DNA from: Streptomyces griseoruber
GTDB taxonomy: Bacteria; Actinomycetota; Actinomycetes; Streptomycetales; Streptomycetaceae
Assembly: GCF_001514205.1 (NCBI RefSeq)
Contig: NZ_KQ948763.1
Coordinates: forward strand, 285,862-349,861
Reading direction: 5' to 3'
DNA: 64,000 nucleotides
Shown: in pieces, positions 26,790 to 35,591 of the stretch
Numbering within the stretch: the first letter of the stretch is position 1
Layout: every line of letters starts with the position of its first letter
Translations under genes and position numbers: made by a program
Notes under the pieces: generated by a model
What the model saw: the letters and a program-made list of their open reading frames with translations, nothing else
Database searches by the model: none
Told to the model about the DNA's origin: nothing

Positions 26790-28256
26790 CTACCGCCGGA
26801 TCAGCGCCCGGCCCACCCGCGCCAGCCGTGACCCCGACCGCGGTGCCGGCCCCGACCGGTCCAGCCACCAGGTACGCAGCTCCCGCCGGACCCGCCCCTG
26901 CGCCGGCGGCCCGTCGAGCAGCACCCGCTCGACGAAGTCCAGGGCGTCCTGCCGGTAGCCGCCGCGCATCGGATGGCCCTGGGCGTACGCGAGGAACGCC
27001 GGCCGGTACCCGTCGCCGAGGAGGACCGGCAGCTCCGGCGCCACCTTGGCCACCACCCCGGCCCGCTTCGCCGCGAGCGCCCTCGCCTGCACCCCGATCC
27101 GCACCCGGTCGAAGCCTTCCGGCACCGGCGTCCCCGCGACGAGCGCGGACAGCAGCGCGGCCTGGGCGAGCCCGACCCGCTGCCGGGTCACGTCGGCGAC
27201 GCCGGGCACGGGCACGAGCGCCGGTGCGCCGGCGGGGCCGGCGGTGCGTGCCACGGTGGATGCGACGGGGGGTGCCACCGCGACGGCGGACACGGGTGCC
27301 ATCGCGACCGCCGTTCCCGTCCCCCCTCCGTCGCCCCGCCCCGCCGGCCCGCGCCGTCCGGCCCGGGCCGCCCCCGCCGCCGCCCGCGCGTCCCGGCCGA
27401 GCCGTACCAGCTCCCGCTTGACCGCGAGCCGCTCCCCGTCCCGCACCGCGTCCCGGATCGTCTCCAACTCGAGTTCCAGCACGGCGGGTTCGGGGAAGTT
27501 CTCGTCGCGCTCCAGCAGTACCCCGGGCGGCGAGACCCGCGACGCGAGGTCGGTCAGGATGTCGAGGACCGGACGCGGCACGGGGTGGGCGTGGCTGTCG
27601 TGCCAGACGCCGTCCCGGGCGAACCCGCCCGCGACATGGACGTAGGCGATGGCCTCCAGGGGCAGTTCGTCGAGCGCCCTGGCGGGGTCCTCGCCGCGGT
27701 TGACGTGATTGGTGTACAGGTTCGCCACGTCGATGAGCAGCCGTACGCCCGTCCGGTCGGCCAGCTCGTACAGGAACTGTCCCTCCGTCATCTCCTCGCC
27801 CGGCCAGGCGATCAGCGCGGCGATGTTCTCGACGGCCAGCGGCACGGGCAGCGCGTCCTGCGCGATACGGACGTTCTCGCAGAGCACGTCGAGGGCGTCC
27901 CGGGTGCGCGGCACCGGCAGCAGATGACCGGCCTCCAGCCGCGGGGTCGCGGTCAGCGGGCCGCCCGCGCGGACGAACGCGATGTGCTCGGTGACCAGCG
28001 GCGACCCCAGGATCCCGGCCCGCTCGGCGAGCGCCGCGAGCCGCCCCCCGTCCGGCCGTTCGGCGCCGCCGAGCCCCAGCCCGACGCCGTGCGGGACGAC
28101 GGTGACCCCGCGCTCGCGCAGCCGTACCAGGGACGCGGGGAGGTGTCCGGGGCAGGTGTTCTCCGCCACGACCTCGACCCAGTCGATGCCCGGCATCCGC
28201 TCCACCGCGTCCGCGATCTCCGGCCGCCAGCCTATGCCCGTTCCCAGTCGTGCCAT
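26790..28256 (-). CDS. DUF692 (multinuclear non-heme iron oxidase) enzyme with fused C-terminal domain
   Basis: 488 aa. The N-terminal 280 residues are a DUF692 TIM barrel: [65 protein letters not shown] and LLERDENFP supply the His/Asp/Glu/Asn iron ligands. Known DUF692 enzymes use two or three irons to modify cysteines or asparagines of small peptides. A low-complexity Ala/Pro linker (about 285-345) leads to an extra helical domain that may stand in for the separate partner protein of other systems. ATG 28256 has AAGGAGG eight bases upstream. No obvious precursor peptide lies next to it. Confidence 0.9.
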   Translation of the reverse strand: MARLGTGIGWRPEIADAVERMPGIDWVEVVAENTCPGHLPASLVRLRERGVTVVPHGVGLGLGGAERPDGGRLAALAERAGILGSPLVTEHIAFVRAGGPLTATPRLEAGHLLPVPRTRDALDVLCENVRIAQDALPVPLAVENIAALIAWPGEEMTEGQFLYELADRTGVRLLIDVANLYTNHVNRGEDPARALDELPLEAIAYVHVAGGFARDGVWHDSHAHPVPRPVLDILTDLASRVSPPGVLLERDENFPEPAVLELELETIRDAVRDGERLAVKRELVRLGRDARAAAGAARAGRRGPAGRGDGGGTGTAVAMAPVSAVAVAPPVASTVARTAGPAGAPALVPVPGVADVTRQRVGLAQAALLSALVAGTPVPEGFDRVRIGVQARALAAKRAGVVAKVAPELPVLLGDGYRPAFLAYAQGHPMRGGYRQDALDFVERVLLDGPPAQGRVRRELRTWWLDRSGPAPRSGSRLARVGRALIRR

Positions 28257-28357
28257 GGTCACCGCCTCCTTGGTCCCCCCTCGGTGGTGACGGTGGTATG
28301 ACCCCGCCGCCGACCGCCGAACCACCCGGCGCCCACCTTCAGAGCTACATTTGAGGT

Positions 28358-29074
28358 TCAGCGCAGGGCCGGATGATCCGCCACGACGGTGCAACTGCCC
28401 GGCGCGATCTCGGTGAACCCAGCGTCCCGTACCAGCGGCAGCCCGCTCGTCGTCAGCTCCCGCCACCGTTCGGGGCCGGCGGTCCGCACGGCGAGCGCGA
28501 AACCGGACGCGCGCCAGGCGCTCCGCTCCTCCTCCGGCAGCTCCCACCAGGCGAGCTGGGCACCGTGCCCGGCCTGCGCCATCGCCTTGCCGGCGGACAT
28601 GTCGAGCTCCGGGTTCAGCCAGATGACCGGGACCGCGGGGTCGGCCTCGGCCGGCGGCTCCGGGTCGTCGAGATCGGTCCCGGAGACCTGGAGCCGGGCC
28701 AGGTCCTTGGGCCACCCGTCCAGCGGCACGGGCGGAAACACCCGCACCTCGGCGGTCTTCCCGCCGACGGTGACCCCGTCCAGCGCCTCGGCCCGCCGCC
28801 ACTCGGCCCCACGGGCCCGCCGCACGACCTTGCGGATCCGGGCGTCCTGCCAGTCCCGCACGGCCTGCGCCCACGCGCCGTCGTCCAGCGACCTCTCGTC
28901 GCTGAGCATGACGAGCACGGCCCGGGCGGCGGTCTCGAGCGCGTCGGTCCGGGCGGGCGGCGCGCTCTTCTCCATCCGTACGACGAGGGGAAGGACGTAC
29001 TGCGGCGCGGAGTCGCGAGGACTGGCCTCGGGCCGGAAGGGGCTGTCGTCGGGGGACTGATGATCGGGGCTCAC
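28358..29074 (-). CDS. Peptidyl-tRNA hydrolase (Pth2-like) family protein
   Basis: 238 aa. The C-terminal 120 residues carry a Pth2-type core: [20 protein letters not shown] resembles the Lys- and His-containing helix of archaeal/eukaryotic peptidyl-tRNA hydrolase 2. The N-terminal half ([20 protein letters not shown]) is an actinobacterial addition. If active it would free tRNA from stalled peptidyl-tRNA, beside the standard bacterial Pth. GTG 29074 gives [10 protein letters not shown]; an internal ATG (MEKSAPP) is an alternative. Divergent from an ABC transporter gene. Confidence 0.75.
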   Translation of the reverse strand: MSPDHQSPDDSPFRPEASPRDSAPQYVLPLVVRMEKSAPPARTDALETAARAVLVMLSDERSLDDGAWAQAVRDWQDARIRKVVRRARGAEWRRAEALDGVTVGGKTAEVRVFPPVPLDGWPKDLARLQVSGTDLDDPEPPAEADPAVPVIWLNPELDMSAGKAMAQAGHGAQLAWWELPEEERSAWRASGFALAVRTAGPERWRELTTSGLPLVRDAGFTEIAPGSCTVVADHPALR

Positions 29075-29090
29075 ACCAGCCAACTCTAAG

Positions 29091-29127
29091 GGGCCCGGGG
29101 AACTGCGCGACCAGCCACGAACAACCC
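29091..29127. repeat. Half-copy of the dispersed GGGGAACTGCG palindrome
   Basis: GGGGAACTGCGCGACCAGCC with flanking bases matches the left arm and loop of the element at 23291-23330; the right arm is missing. It lies in the divergent gap between the Pth2-like gene and the ABC transporter. Confidence 0.7.
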
Positions 29128-29156
29128 GCACGCGCGATACGACAGGATGACCTCCC

Positions 29157-30035
29157 ATGGACCGCGCCCTACGCCTCACCAACGCCGGCCGCCGCTACGG
29201 CTTCCGCGGCCCCTGGGTCATCCGCAACATCGACCTGCACGTCACCCCCGCCACCCTCGTCCGCGTGGAAGGCCCCAACGGCAGCGGCAAATCCACCCTC
29301 CTGCGCCTCCTCGCCCGCGTCGACGCCCCGACAGAGGGCCGCGTGAGCGGCCGCCCCCGCACGGCCTACGTCCCCGAACGCTTCCCGGCCGCCCTCCCCT
29401 TCACTTCCTTCGACTACCTCACCCACCTCGGCACGATCCACGGCCTCACCCCGCCCTCGGCCAGGCGCGCCGCAGGCGACTGGCTGGACCGCTTCGGCGC
29501 CTCCGCCCACGCCCGCACCCCCATGTCCCAGCTGTCGAAGGGCAGCAGTCAGAAGGTCGCCGTCGCCCAAGCCCTCCTCGCCGAGCCGGAGTTGCTGATC
29601 CTGGACGAGGCGTGGACCGGCCTGGACACCGAAGCACGCGCCGAACTGGAGAGGGCGGTCGCCGAACGCACGGCCGCCGGCGCCGCCGTCGTCTTCGTCG
29701 ACCACGACCCCCGTCGCCTCACCGGCACCACGGACGCCGTGTACACGGTCGGCGACGGCACCCTTCACCGCCGTGCCGCAGCAGGCGAAGGCGGAGGCGG
29801 CGGACCGTCCGTCGGCCCCGAGGGCCCGCACACCACGATCGAGGTGCGGGGTCCCGCACCCCTCCCGCCGGAGGCGGTGGGCAGGGCCACCGTGACCGAG
29901 GGGACGGCCGACCGCACCCACCGCCTCACCGTCCCCGCCTCCCACTCCGACGTCGTCCTCCGCGCCCTGTTGACCGCCCGCCCGCCCTACCACGTGGTGA
30001 GCGTGCGCCCGTCCGACCCCGAAGGCCCCCGATGA
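29157..30035 (+). CDS. ABC transporter ATP-binding protein
   Basis: 292 aa. Walker [10 protein letters not shown] (about 39-47), an ABC signature in [17 protein letters not shown], Walker [13 protein letters not shown] and the switch His in VDHDP. The signature reads LSKGSSQK rather than LSGGQ, a common variation in exporter ATPases. About 90 residues follow the ATPase core and may regulate it. AGGA lies ten bases before ATG 29157. The permease gene overlaps by four bases, so this is a two-component exporter of unknown cargo. Confidence 0.92.
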   Translation: MDRALRLTNAGRRYGFRGPWVIRNIDLHVTPATLVRVEGPNGSGKSTLLRLLARVDAPTEGRVSGRPRTAYVPERFPAALPFTSFDYLTHLGTIHGLTPPSARRAAGDWLDRFGASAHARTPMSQLSKGSSQKVAVAQALLAEPELLILDEAWTGLDTEARAELERAVAERTAAGAAVVFVDHDPRRLTGTTDAVYTVGDGTLHRRAAAGEGGGGGPSVGPEGPHTTIEVRGPAPLPPEAVGRATVTEGTADRTHRLTVPASHSDVVLRALLTARPPYHVVSVRPSDPEGPR

Positions 30036-30712
30036 CCGCCCTGCTGCGCTACCAGACCGCCCTGCTCCTGCGCTCCCAGCGCTGGCTGCCGCCGTTCCTG
30101 CTGTACGTCGTCTTCCTGGGCATCGGTGTGCAGGGCGGCCAGCCGCTGCTGGACTCGCTCGGCTGGACGGCCGCCGTGCTGCTGCCCACCGCCGCATGGC
30201 TGGTGCGGATCTGCGTCATGGGCGAGCCCCCGGCCGCGCGGACCGTCGTGGCGGCGGCGGCCGGGCCCGCCCGGGCGCACCTCGCCGCCGTCCTGACCGC
30301 GCTGGCCGCGGCCGTGCTCCTCGGTACCGTCGCCACGGCGGTGGTCGTGTTCATCAGCGACCCGGTCGGCGCGGACCATCAGCGCCGCGTCCCCGTCCCC
30401 GAGGCCGGCGCGGCCGGCTTCCTCGCCGCCCTGACCTGCGCCCTGCTCGGCACGGCCGTCGGCGCGCTCACCGCCTCGCCCGTCCTGCGCTCCACGGGCC
30501 GGGCCGTCCCGGCGCTGCTGCTGGGGGCCCTGCTGGCGCTGGTGGTGAGCGGCTCCCCGGCCCACGCGGCGGTCACCGGCCTGGTCACCGGCTCCCGCTC
30601 GGCGACGGTCGGGCTCCCGCTGCTCCCGCTGCTCCCGCTGGCCGGCGCCGTCCTCGTCACGGCCGCGGCGGTCGCGGCGGCCTGCGCGCTCACCTCCCGC
30701 AGATCACCCTGA
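30032..30712 (+). CDS. ABC transporter permease
   Basis: 226 aa with about six membrane helices and few charged residues. It is coupled to the ATPase gene by an ATGA overlap, as ABC-2-like exporters often are. I recognise no specific family. Its stop codon lies in the first copy of an 18-bp tandem duplication shared with the convergent small gene. Confidence 0.85.
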   Translation: MTALLRYQTALLLRSQRWLPPFLLYVVFLGIGVQGGQPLLDSLGWTAAVLLPTAAWLVRICVMGEPPAARTVVAAAAGPARAHLAAVLTALAAAVLLGTVATAVVVFISDPVGADHQRRVPVPEAGAAGFLAALTCALLGTAVGALTASPVLRSTGRAVPALLLGALLALVVSGSPAHAAVTGLVTGSRSATVGLPLLPLLPLAGAVLVTAAAVAAACALTSRRSP

Positions 30713-30735
30713 ACAGGCAGATCACCCTGAACAGG
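30700..30735. repeat. Perfect tandem duplication of 18 bp across two convergent stop codons
   Basis: CAGATCACCCTGAACAGG occurs twice back to back (30700-30717, 30718-30735). Each copy holds a TGA for the rightward frame and a TGA for the leftward frame. The permease uses the stop in copy 1, and the zinc-ribbon gene uses the one in copy 2. Confidence 0.95.
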
Positions 30736-30904
30736 CGGTCCGCTGCGCCTCCTGCCACTCACAGACCGGGCACAACGTGATCCCCCCGTACGACTCCGGG
30801 TACTCCGTCGGCTCCCGGCACAGCACACACTCCGCGTACGGCGGCCCGTCCGCCCTCGGCGGCCTGGTCGGGTCGGTCAAGCAGTAGGCGGCGTCCTCAC
30901 TCAT
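30722..30904 (-). CDS. Small zinc-ribbon-like protein
   Basis: 60 aa. Two cysteine pairs (ECVLCREPTE and LCPVCEWQE) spaced about 18 residues apart would bind one zinc. Such mini-proteins are common in Streptomyces and usually unassigned. ATG 30904 has GGAGG unusually close, but no better start exists in frame. The last residues (ACSG) are encoded by the tandem 18-bp repeat. Confidence 0.7.
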   Translation of the reverse strand: MSEDAAYCLTDPTRPPRADGPPYAECVLCREPTEYPESYGGITLCPVCEWQEAQRTACSG

Positions 30905-30922
30905 CCCTCCAGCGTATGACTC

Positions 30923-31852
30923 TCACGACGACGCCCGGACGGCGCCGATCAGCTCCGACACCTTCACGAACCGGTACCCCCGCCGCCGCAGCTCGGGCAC
31001 GATCGCCCGCACCGCCCGCTCGGTCACCGGCGCGGCGCTGCGGGTGCAGTGCATGACGACCACGGACCCCGGCCGCACCCCGTCCAGCACCTCCCGGGCC
31101 ACCGCGTCGGCGTCCGTCGCGAAGGCGTCCCCGCTCACCACGTCCCACTGCACCGCGGTCACCCCGAGTCCGCCGACCGCGCGCAGCGCCCGCTGGTCGT
31201 AACAGCCGCCGGGGAACCGGAAGTACGGCATCGCGTCCGGCACCCCCACCGTGCGGAACGCGGTGTACGCCCGCTCCACGTCCGCCCGCATCCGGTCCTC
31301 GGAGACGGTCGGCAGGCCGTAGCAGTCGTCGGTGAACGCGTAGTGGCTGTAGGAGTGGTTGGCGACCTCGAACAGCGGGTCCCGCCCGATGGAGCGGGCC
31401 TCGGCCGGGTACTCCTCGGCCCACCGCCCGGTCATGAACACGGTGGACGGCACCTTCAGTCCGCGCAGCGCCGAGATCAGCCCCGGGTTGTCGAAGTGCT
31501 CCCCGCCCGCCGCCCGCGGTCCCTGATCGGCGGTCATGTCGGCGTCGAAGGTGAGGGCGACGGTCTTGCCGAGCGTGCGCGGACCGTTCTTGAACACCGG
31601 GGTGAGCCCGGCCGGCCCGGGCGCCAGGGTCGGCGCCCGGGAGGGCTCGGCGGAGGCCGGGTCCGAGGGAGAGGCCGGGTCCGAGGGAGAGGCCGGGTCC
31701 GAGGGAGAGGCCGGGTCCGAGGGAGAGGCGGAGGCCGAGGAGGGGGCGGGTGCCGACGGGCGGGCGGCCCGGGGGGCCGGGGAGGTGCCGCAGGCGGCAA
31801 GTGCGGCGCCGAGGGCACAGACGGCGGCCAGACGACGTACAGGAATGATCAC
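30923..31852 (-). CDS. Polysaccharide deacetylase lipoprotein
   Basis: 309 aa. Signal sequence with lipobox (ALAAC, Cys22), then a linker with four Pro-Ser-Asp-Pro-Ala-Ser repeats, then a NodB-type domain: ALTFDADMT (catalytic Asp and metal Asp), NHSYSH (metal His pair), FRFPGG and the C-terminal VVMHCT. It should deacetylate a cell-envelope glycan outside the membrane. GTG 31852 starts it. The repeat linker is unusually regular at DNA level, so its length may vary between strains. Confidence 0.92.
   Translation of the reverse strand: MIIPVRRLAAVCALGAALAACGTSPAPRAARPSAPAPSSASASPSDPASPSDPASPSDPASPSDPASAEPSRAPTLAPGPAGLTPVFKNGPRTLGKTVALTFDADMTADQGPRAAGGEHFDNPGLISALRGLKVPSTVFMTGRWAEEYPAEARSIGRDPLFEVANHSYSHYAFTDDCYGLPTVSEDRMRADVERAYTAFRTVGVPDAMPYFRFPGGCYDQRALRAVGGLGVTAVQWDVVSGDAFATDADAVAREVLDGVRPGSVVVMHCTRSAAPVTERAVRAIVPELRRRGYRFVKVSELIGAVRASS
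31653..31724 (-). repeat. Four perfect 18-bp tandem repeats in the deacetylase linker
   Basis: GAGGCCGGGTCCGAGGGA is repeated four times without change (31653-31724). It encodes a flexible Pro/Ser/Asp/Ala spacer between the lipid anchor and the enzyme domain. Confidence 0.95.
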
Positions 31853-31916
31853 CGTACGAACATACGAGAGATCAAGTCTTAGTTATGACCATAGGACTCC
31901 GACACTTCCATCGGCG

Positions 31917-32762
31917 TCACTCATCCGCCTCCGGCGGAAGCGGCGGAGGCACCGGAGGTTCGAGGGGCTGCTCCGCACGGGGTCCCGCGGGCGGGCCCGG
32001 CTGCTGCGGGGCCCGCTCCAGGAAGCGCAGCAGCTCCACCGGGATGGGCAGCACCAGTGTGGAGTTCTTCTCCGCCGCCACCGCCATCACCGTCTGGAGC
32101 AGCCGCAGCTGGAGCGCGGACGGTGTGTCGGCCATCTGCTGGGCCGCCTCGGCGAGCTTCTTCGACGCCTGGAGCTCCGCGTCCGCGTTGATGATCCGGG
32201 CCCGGCGCTCCCGGTCGGCCTCGGCCTGGCGGGCCATGGAACGCTTCATGGACTCCGGCAGGGACACGTCCTTGATCTCGACCCGGTCGATCTGCACGCC
32301 CCAGCCGATGGCCGGACTGTCGATCATCAGCTCCAGGCCTTCGTTGAGCTTCTCCCGGTTCGACAGCAGATCGTCCAGCTCGCTCTTGCCGATGATCGAG
32401 CGCAGCGAGGTCTGCGCCATCTGGGAGACGGCGAACCGGTAGTCCTCGACGTTGATGACCGCCGCCGCCGCGTCCACGACCCGGAAGTAGACCACCGCGT
32501 CGACCCGCACGGTCACGTTGTCGCGGGTGATGCCCTCCTGCGCCGGAATGGGCATGGTCACGATCTGCATATTGACCTTGCGCAGCCGGTCCACGCCGGG
32601 GATCACCATGGTGAACCCCGGCGTGCGCGTCTGCCCGCGCAGCCGGCCCAGCCGGAGCACGACCCCGCGCTCGTACTGCTTGACGACCCGCGCGGCCGCC
32701 CCGAAATACACCAGGCTGACCGCACCGGCCGCCAGGATCGCGCCGAGCACTTCCTCGAACAT
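31917..32762 (-). CDS. SPFH/Band 7 (stomatin-like) membrane protein
   Basis: 281 aa. One N-terminal membrane helix, then the band-7 domain (KQYERGVVLRLGRLRG; PGVDRLRKVNMQIVTMPIPA; RDNVTVRVDAVVYFRV), a coiled-coil helix with ARQAEADRERRARIINADAE, and a Pro-rich end. Stomatins form ring-like scaffolds in membrane microdomains. The usual NfeD partner is not adjacent. ATG 32762 has GAGGAGG five bases upstream. Confidence 0.93.
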   Translation of the reverse strand: MFEEVLGAILAAGAVSLVYFGAAARVVKQYERGVVLRLGRLRGQTRTPGFTMVIPGVDRLRKVNMQIVTMPIPAQEGITRDNVTVRVDAVVYFRVVDAAAAVINVEDYRFAVSQMAQTSLRSIIGKSELDDLLSNREKLNEGLELMIDSPAIGWGVQIDRVEIKDVSLPESMKRSMARQAEADRERRARIINADAELQASKKLAEAAQQMADTPSALQLRLLQTVMAVAAEKNSTLVLPIPVELLRFLERAPQQPGPPAGPRAEQPLEPPVPPPLPPEADE

Positions 32763-32821
32763 GACGACCTCCTCGACAGAGGGCCGTTCTGTCTGCATAT
32801 GCAACGATATGCCCGCCGTCC

Positions 32822-32844
32822 GGCCCGGGGCCACGCCCCGGGCC
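32822..32844 (-). terminator. Terminator hairpin after the SulP gene
   Basis: GGCCCGGGGC (32822-32831) pairs perfectly with GCCCCGGGCC (32835-32844) across a three-base loop, and is flanked by CGTCCGG/CCGGACG, which could lengthen the structure. It lies about 50 bases past the SulP stop on the minus strand. Confidence 0.55.
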
Positions 32845-32896
32845 ACGGACCGGACGACGGTGTCCCACGGCCCTCGGGCCGCCGCAGCCGAGCCCC

Positions 32897-34405
32897 TCAG
32901 ACCGCCGTGGTCCGGACCGGCTCCGTGACCCTGACGGGCTCGGTGCCGGCCGCGCTGTGCTGCTGGGCCCAGGACTCCAGGGCCGTGCGGCAGGCGTGGT
33001 CGAGGTGGTGCAGGCCGGTGAGGTTCAGCTCGACGGGACGGTCCTGCGGGAGGGCCTCCAGGCTGTCGAGGATCTTCGGCAGCCGCAGGAAGGTCGCGTT
33101 GCCCGACAGATGCGCCTGGACCGGTCCGGCGCCCTTGTCGACCACCTCCAGCCGGATGTGCGAGGCCTCCCAGGCCGTCTTCACCACGGCGAGCGCCAGA
33201 CCGATGAGGACACCCTCGAACATGCTGACCGCGACGATCGACACGGCCGTGACGACCAGGATCAGCGCCTCCCCGCGGTGCTCGCGCCACAGGGACGCGA
33301 TCGCGCGGAGCGGGACCAGCTTGGCGCCGGCGTGGACGAGGATGCCGGCCAGCGCCGGGATCGGGATGTAGGCCAGAGCGTCCGGCAGCAGGGCCGCGAA
33401 CAGCAGCAGCCACACGCCGTGCAGCACCCGGGACGCCTTGGTGCGGGCGCCCGCCTGGACGTTGGCGGCGCTGCGCACGATCACCGCGGTCATCGGCAGC
33501 GCGCCGAGCAGCCCGCAGAGCGCGTTGCCCGCGCCCTGCGCGACCAGCTCCCTGTCGTACTCGGTGCGCGGCCCGTCGTGCAGCCGGTCCACGGCCGCCG
33601 CGCTGAACAGCGACTCGGCGGACGCGATCAGGGTGAAGGCGACGATCGTGCCGAGCAGTCCGACGCCCGCGAGCTCGCCGAAGGCGGACAGCGGCGGCGG
33701 CTGGATCGAGCCGAGCAGGCCGTGCACCTCCACGGTGGCCACCGGCAGGTCGAGCAGCAGAGCGGCGAGGGTCGCCAGACCCACCGCGGCGAGCGGTCCC
33801 GGCACGGTGCGCACCTTCGCGGGCAGCCGCTTCCACAGGACGAGGACGGCGACGGTTCCCGCGCCGAGCGCGAGCGAGGCCGAGGCGCCGGAGCTGCCGA
33901 ACGCGTCCACGAGCGCCCCGGGCAGGCCCGCGATCTTCTCCGGGCCGGAGTCCGGGGCCTTGGCGCCGACCAGCGCGTACAGCTGGCCGGCGATCAGCAC
34001 CAGACCGATCCCGGCGAGCATCCCCTCGACGACGGAGACCGAGATGGCCCGGAAGTACCGGCCCAGCCTGAGGGCGCCCATGGTGATCTGGAGGGCGCCC
34101 GTGGCGAGGACGATCACTCCGAGGGCGGGCAGGCCGAACTCCCGCACCGCCTCGAAGACCAGCACGGTCAGTCCGGCCGCCGGTCCGGAGACCTGGAGGG
34201 AGCTGCCGCGCATCAGACCGGTGACGATGCCGCCGACGATGCCGGTGACGAGCCCGAGCTCGGCCGGCACGCCGGAGGCCACGGCCACGCCCACACACAG
34301 CGGGAGCGCGACCAGGAAGACGACGAGCGAGGCGGCGAAGTCCTGCCGCAGGTGGGGGAACCTGGCTATTCGGGTGTTCTTCGGCTGGGTCATCGCGGCG
34401 CTCAC
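32897..34405 (-). CDS. SulP family anion transporter
   Basis: 502 aa with 10-12 membrane helices (LVVFLVALPLCVGVAVASGV, then SGPAAGLTVLVF) and a C-terminal STAS-like domain. SulP carriers move sulfate, bicarbonate or other anions. The GTG start overlaps the stop of a carbonic anhydrase gene by four bases. That pairing strongly suggests bicarbonate as substrate, since the anhydrase would interconvert it with CO2; the substrate itself is inferred. Confidence 0.92.
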   Translation of the reverse strand: MSAAMTQPKNTRIARFPHLRQDFAASLVVFLVALPLCVGVAVASGVPAELGLVTGIVGGIVTGLMRGSSLQVSGPAAGLTVLVFEAVREFGLPALGVIVLATGALQITMGALRLGRYFRAISVSVVEGMLAGIGLVLIAGQLYALVGAKAPDSGPEKIAGLPGALVDAFGSSGASASLALGAGTVAVLVLWKRLPAKVRTVPGPLAAVGLATLAALLLDLPVATVEVHGLLGSIQPPPLSAFGELAGVGLLGTIVAFTLIASAESLFSAAAVDRLHDGPRTEYDRELVAQGAGNALCGLLGALPMTAVIVRSAANVQAGARTKASRVLHGVWLLLFAALLPDALAYIPIPALAGILVHAGAKLVPLRAIASLWREHRGEALILVVTAVSIVAVSMFEGVLIGLALAVVKTAWEASHIRLEVVDKGAGPVQAHLSGNATFLRLPKILDSLEALPQDRPVELNLTGLHHLDHACRTALESWAQQHSAAGTEPVRVTEPVRTTAV

Positions 34406-34983
34406 AGGGCTTCGAAGCCGTCGGTGTCCACGTGGTGTTCGAGCACCGCGCCGGTGTGCACCTCGTAGTACCAGCCGCGCACCCGCAGCCGGCCGTCCGC
34501 GAGCCGCTTCTCCACGCAGGGGTAGGAGCGCAGCCGCAGCAGCTGGGCGAGGACGTGGTTCTGGACCGCGAGGGCGACCGTCGGGTCGTTCGGGTCGGCG
34601 GCTCCCGGCTCGTCCGCCGCGTGCGCGAGCCAGTCGCGTACGGCGGGTACGGCGTCGAGGTCGTCGCCGCGCACCAGCGCGCCGACCGCGCCGCAGTGGG
34701 AGTGGCCGCAGACGACGACGTCCTGGACGCCGAGGACCTCCACCGCGTACTCGATGGTGGCGGCCTCGCCGGTGGGGCGCTCGGAGCCGTACGGCGGGAC
34801 GATGTTGCCCGCGGTGCGCAGCTCGAAGAGCTCGCCGGGACGGGCGCCCGTGATCAGCGCGGGGACGACCCGCGAATCGGAGCAGGTGATGAACAGGACC
34901 TGCGGGGACTGGCCTTCGGCGAGCTTGGCGAACTCCTCAGGGCGCTGTCCGAACGTACGGGCGTTGTCGATGAGGGGCTGCAT
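34402..34983 (-). CDS. Beta-class carbonic anhydrase
   Basis: 193 aa. Zinc ligands C34, H94 and C97 (TCSDSR; CGHSHCGA) with the Asp36-Arg38 dyad are all present. It hydrates CO2 to bicarbonate in the cytoplasm. ATG 34983 is preceded by AGGAGGAG at about 10 bases; longer frames upstream cross the neighbouring gene region. It is the first gene of an operon with the SulP permease. Confidence 0.95.
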   Translation of the reverse strand: MQPLIDNARTFGQRPEEFAKLAEGQSPQVLFITCSDSRVVPALITGARPGELFELRTAGNIVPPYGSERPTGEAATIEYAVEVLGVQDVVVCGHSHCGAVGALVRGDDLDAVPAVRDWLAHAADEPGAADPNDPTVALAVQNHVLAQLLRLRSYPCVEKRLADGRLRVRGWYYEVHTGAVLEHHVDTDGFEAL

Positions 34984-35117
34984 GACGTGGTGACTCCTCC
35001 TGGCGCGCTGTGGGGGCGCGTCGGATGTGCAAAACAGGACAGGTGGGGGAAGTGCGAACTGCTGTTCTGCTCTGCTCGGTGAGCGGGTCTCCGCTCGGCG
35101 AGCAGAGGGAGTCGCCC

Positions 35118-35522
35118 TCAGCAGCGGAAGACCTGGAGCGCCGCCGGGGAGTGGCCCGCCGAGGATCTCGACGAGCGGTGATGGGGTTCGGCCGGGCGGC
35201 CCGGTGGGTGCTCGGCCGCCGGGTCCAGCGCCAGCAGGGCGCGCTCGGGCTCCTGGGGGGCCGAGGCGGCGGTGGCGGTGGCGCGGTGACGGTCGCGGGA
35301 GCGCAGGGGGTCCGCGGGGCCGCCGTGGCCGCAGTCGCGGACCGTGACGAACTCGTCGCGCAGCGGCTTGCCGGCGGGTGTGATTCCGGTCTTGGTCTTG
35401 GCCTCTGCCTGACGCACCGTGTGCGCGTGTGCGAAGGATGACGTGGGTGCGAAGAACGGGAGGGCGAGCAGGACGGCGGCGAGGAGCGCGAGTGCGGTCC
35501 GGGCCGTCGCACCTCGGAACAT
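35118..35522 (-). CDS. Small secreted protein of unknown function
   Basis: 134 aa. A convincing signal peptide (ALALLAAVLLALPFFAPTSS, cleavage near SFAHA) is followed by a short His/Arg/Pro-rich region without a known domain. GGGAGGGGGG precedes ATG 35522 at good spacing, and promoter-like elements lie upstream. The mature part is low in hydrophobic residues and probably flexible. I assign no function. Confidence 0.6.
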   Translation of the reverse strand: MFRGATARTALALLAAVLLALPFFAPTSSFAHAHTVRQAEAKTKTGITPAGKPLRDEFVTVRDCGHGGPADPLRSRDRHRATATAASAPQEPERALLALDPAAEHPPGRPAEPHHRSSRSSAGHSPAALQVFRC

Positions 35523-35546
35523 GGGCCCCCCTCCCGGCTGTGCGCA

Positions 35547-35578
35547 CGTCTAGTACAGACCAATGACGGGTCAATGGT
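35547..35578 (-). promoter_or_regulatory. Candidate promoter and overlapping imperfect palindrome for the secreted-protein gene
   Basis: On the minus strand TTGACC (35574-35569) and TAGACG (35552-35547) are spaced 16 bases apart, fitting a vegetative promoter. An imperfect 20-bp palindrome, ACCAATGACG/GGTCAATGGT (35559-35578, 8 of 10 pairs), overlaps the -35 box, as an operator would. A second TTGACC lies at 35585-35580. Confidence 0.45.
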
Positions 35579-35591
35579 TGGTCAAGAAACA

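Noticed and set aside
31653..31724. CRISPR-like repeat array
   Set aside because: The 18-bp units are contiguous without spacers and lie inside a coding linker.
35541..35560. DasR-type operator in TGGTCTGTACTAGACG (minus strand)
   Set aside because: The two halves are not symmetric as in the DasR consensus and are separated by extra bases.
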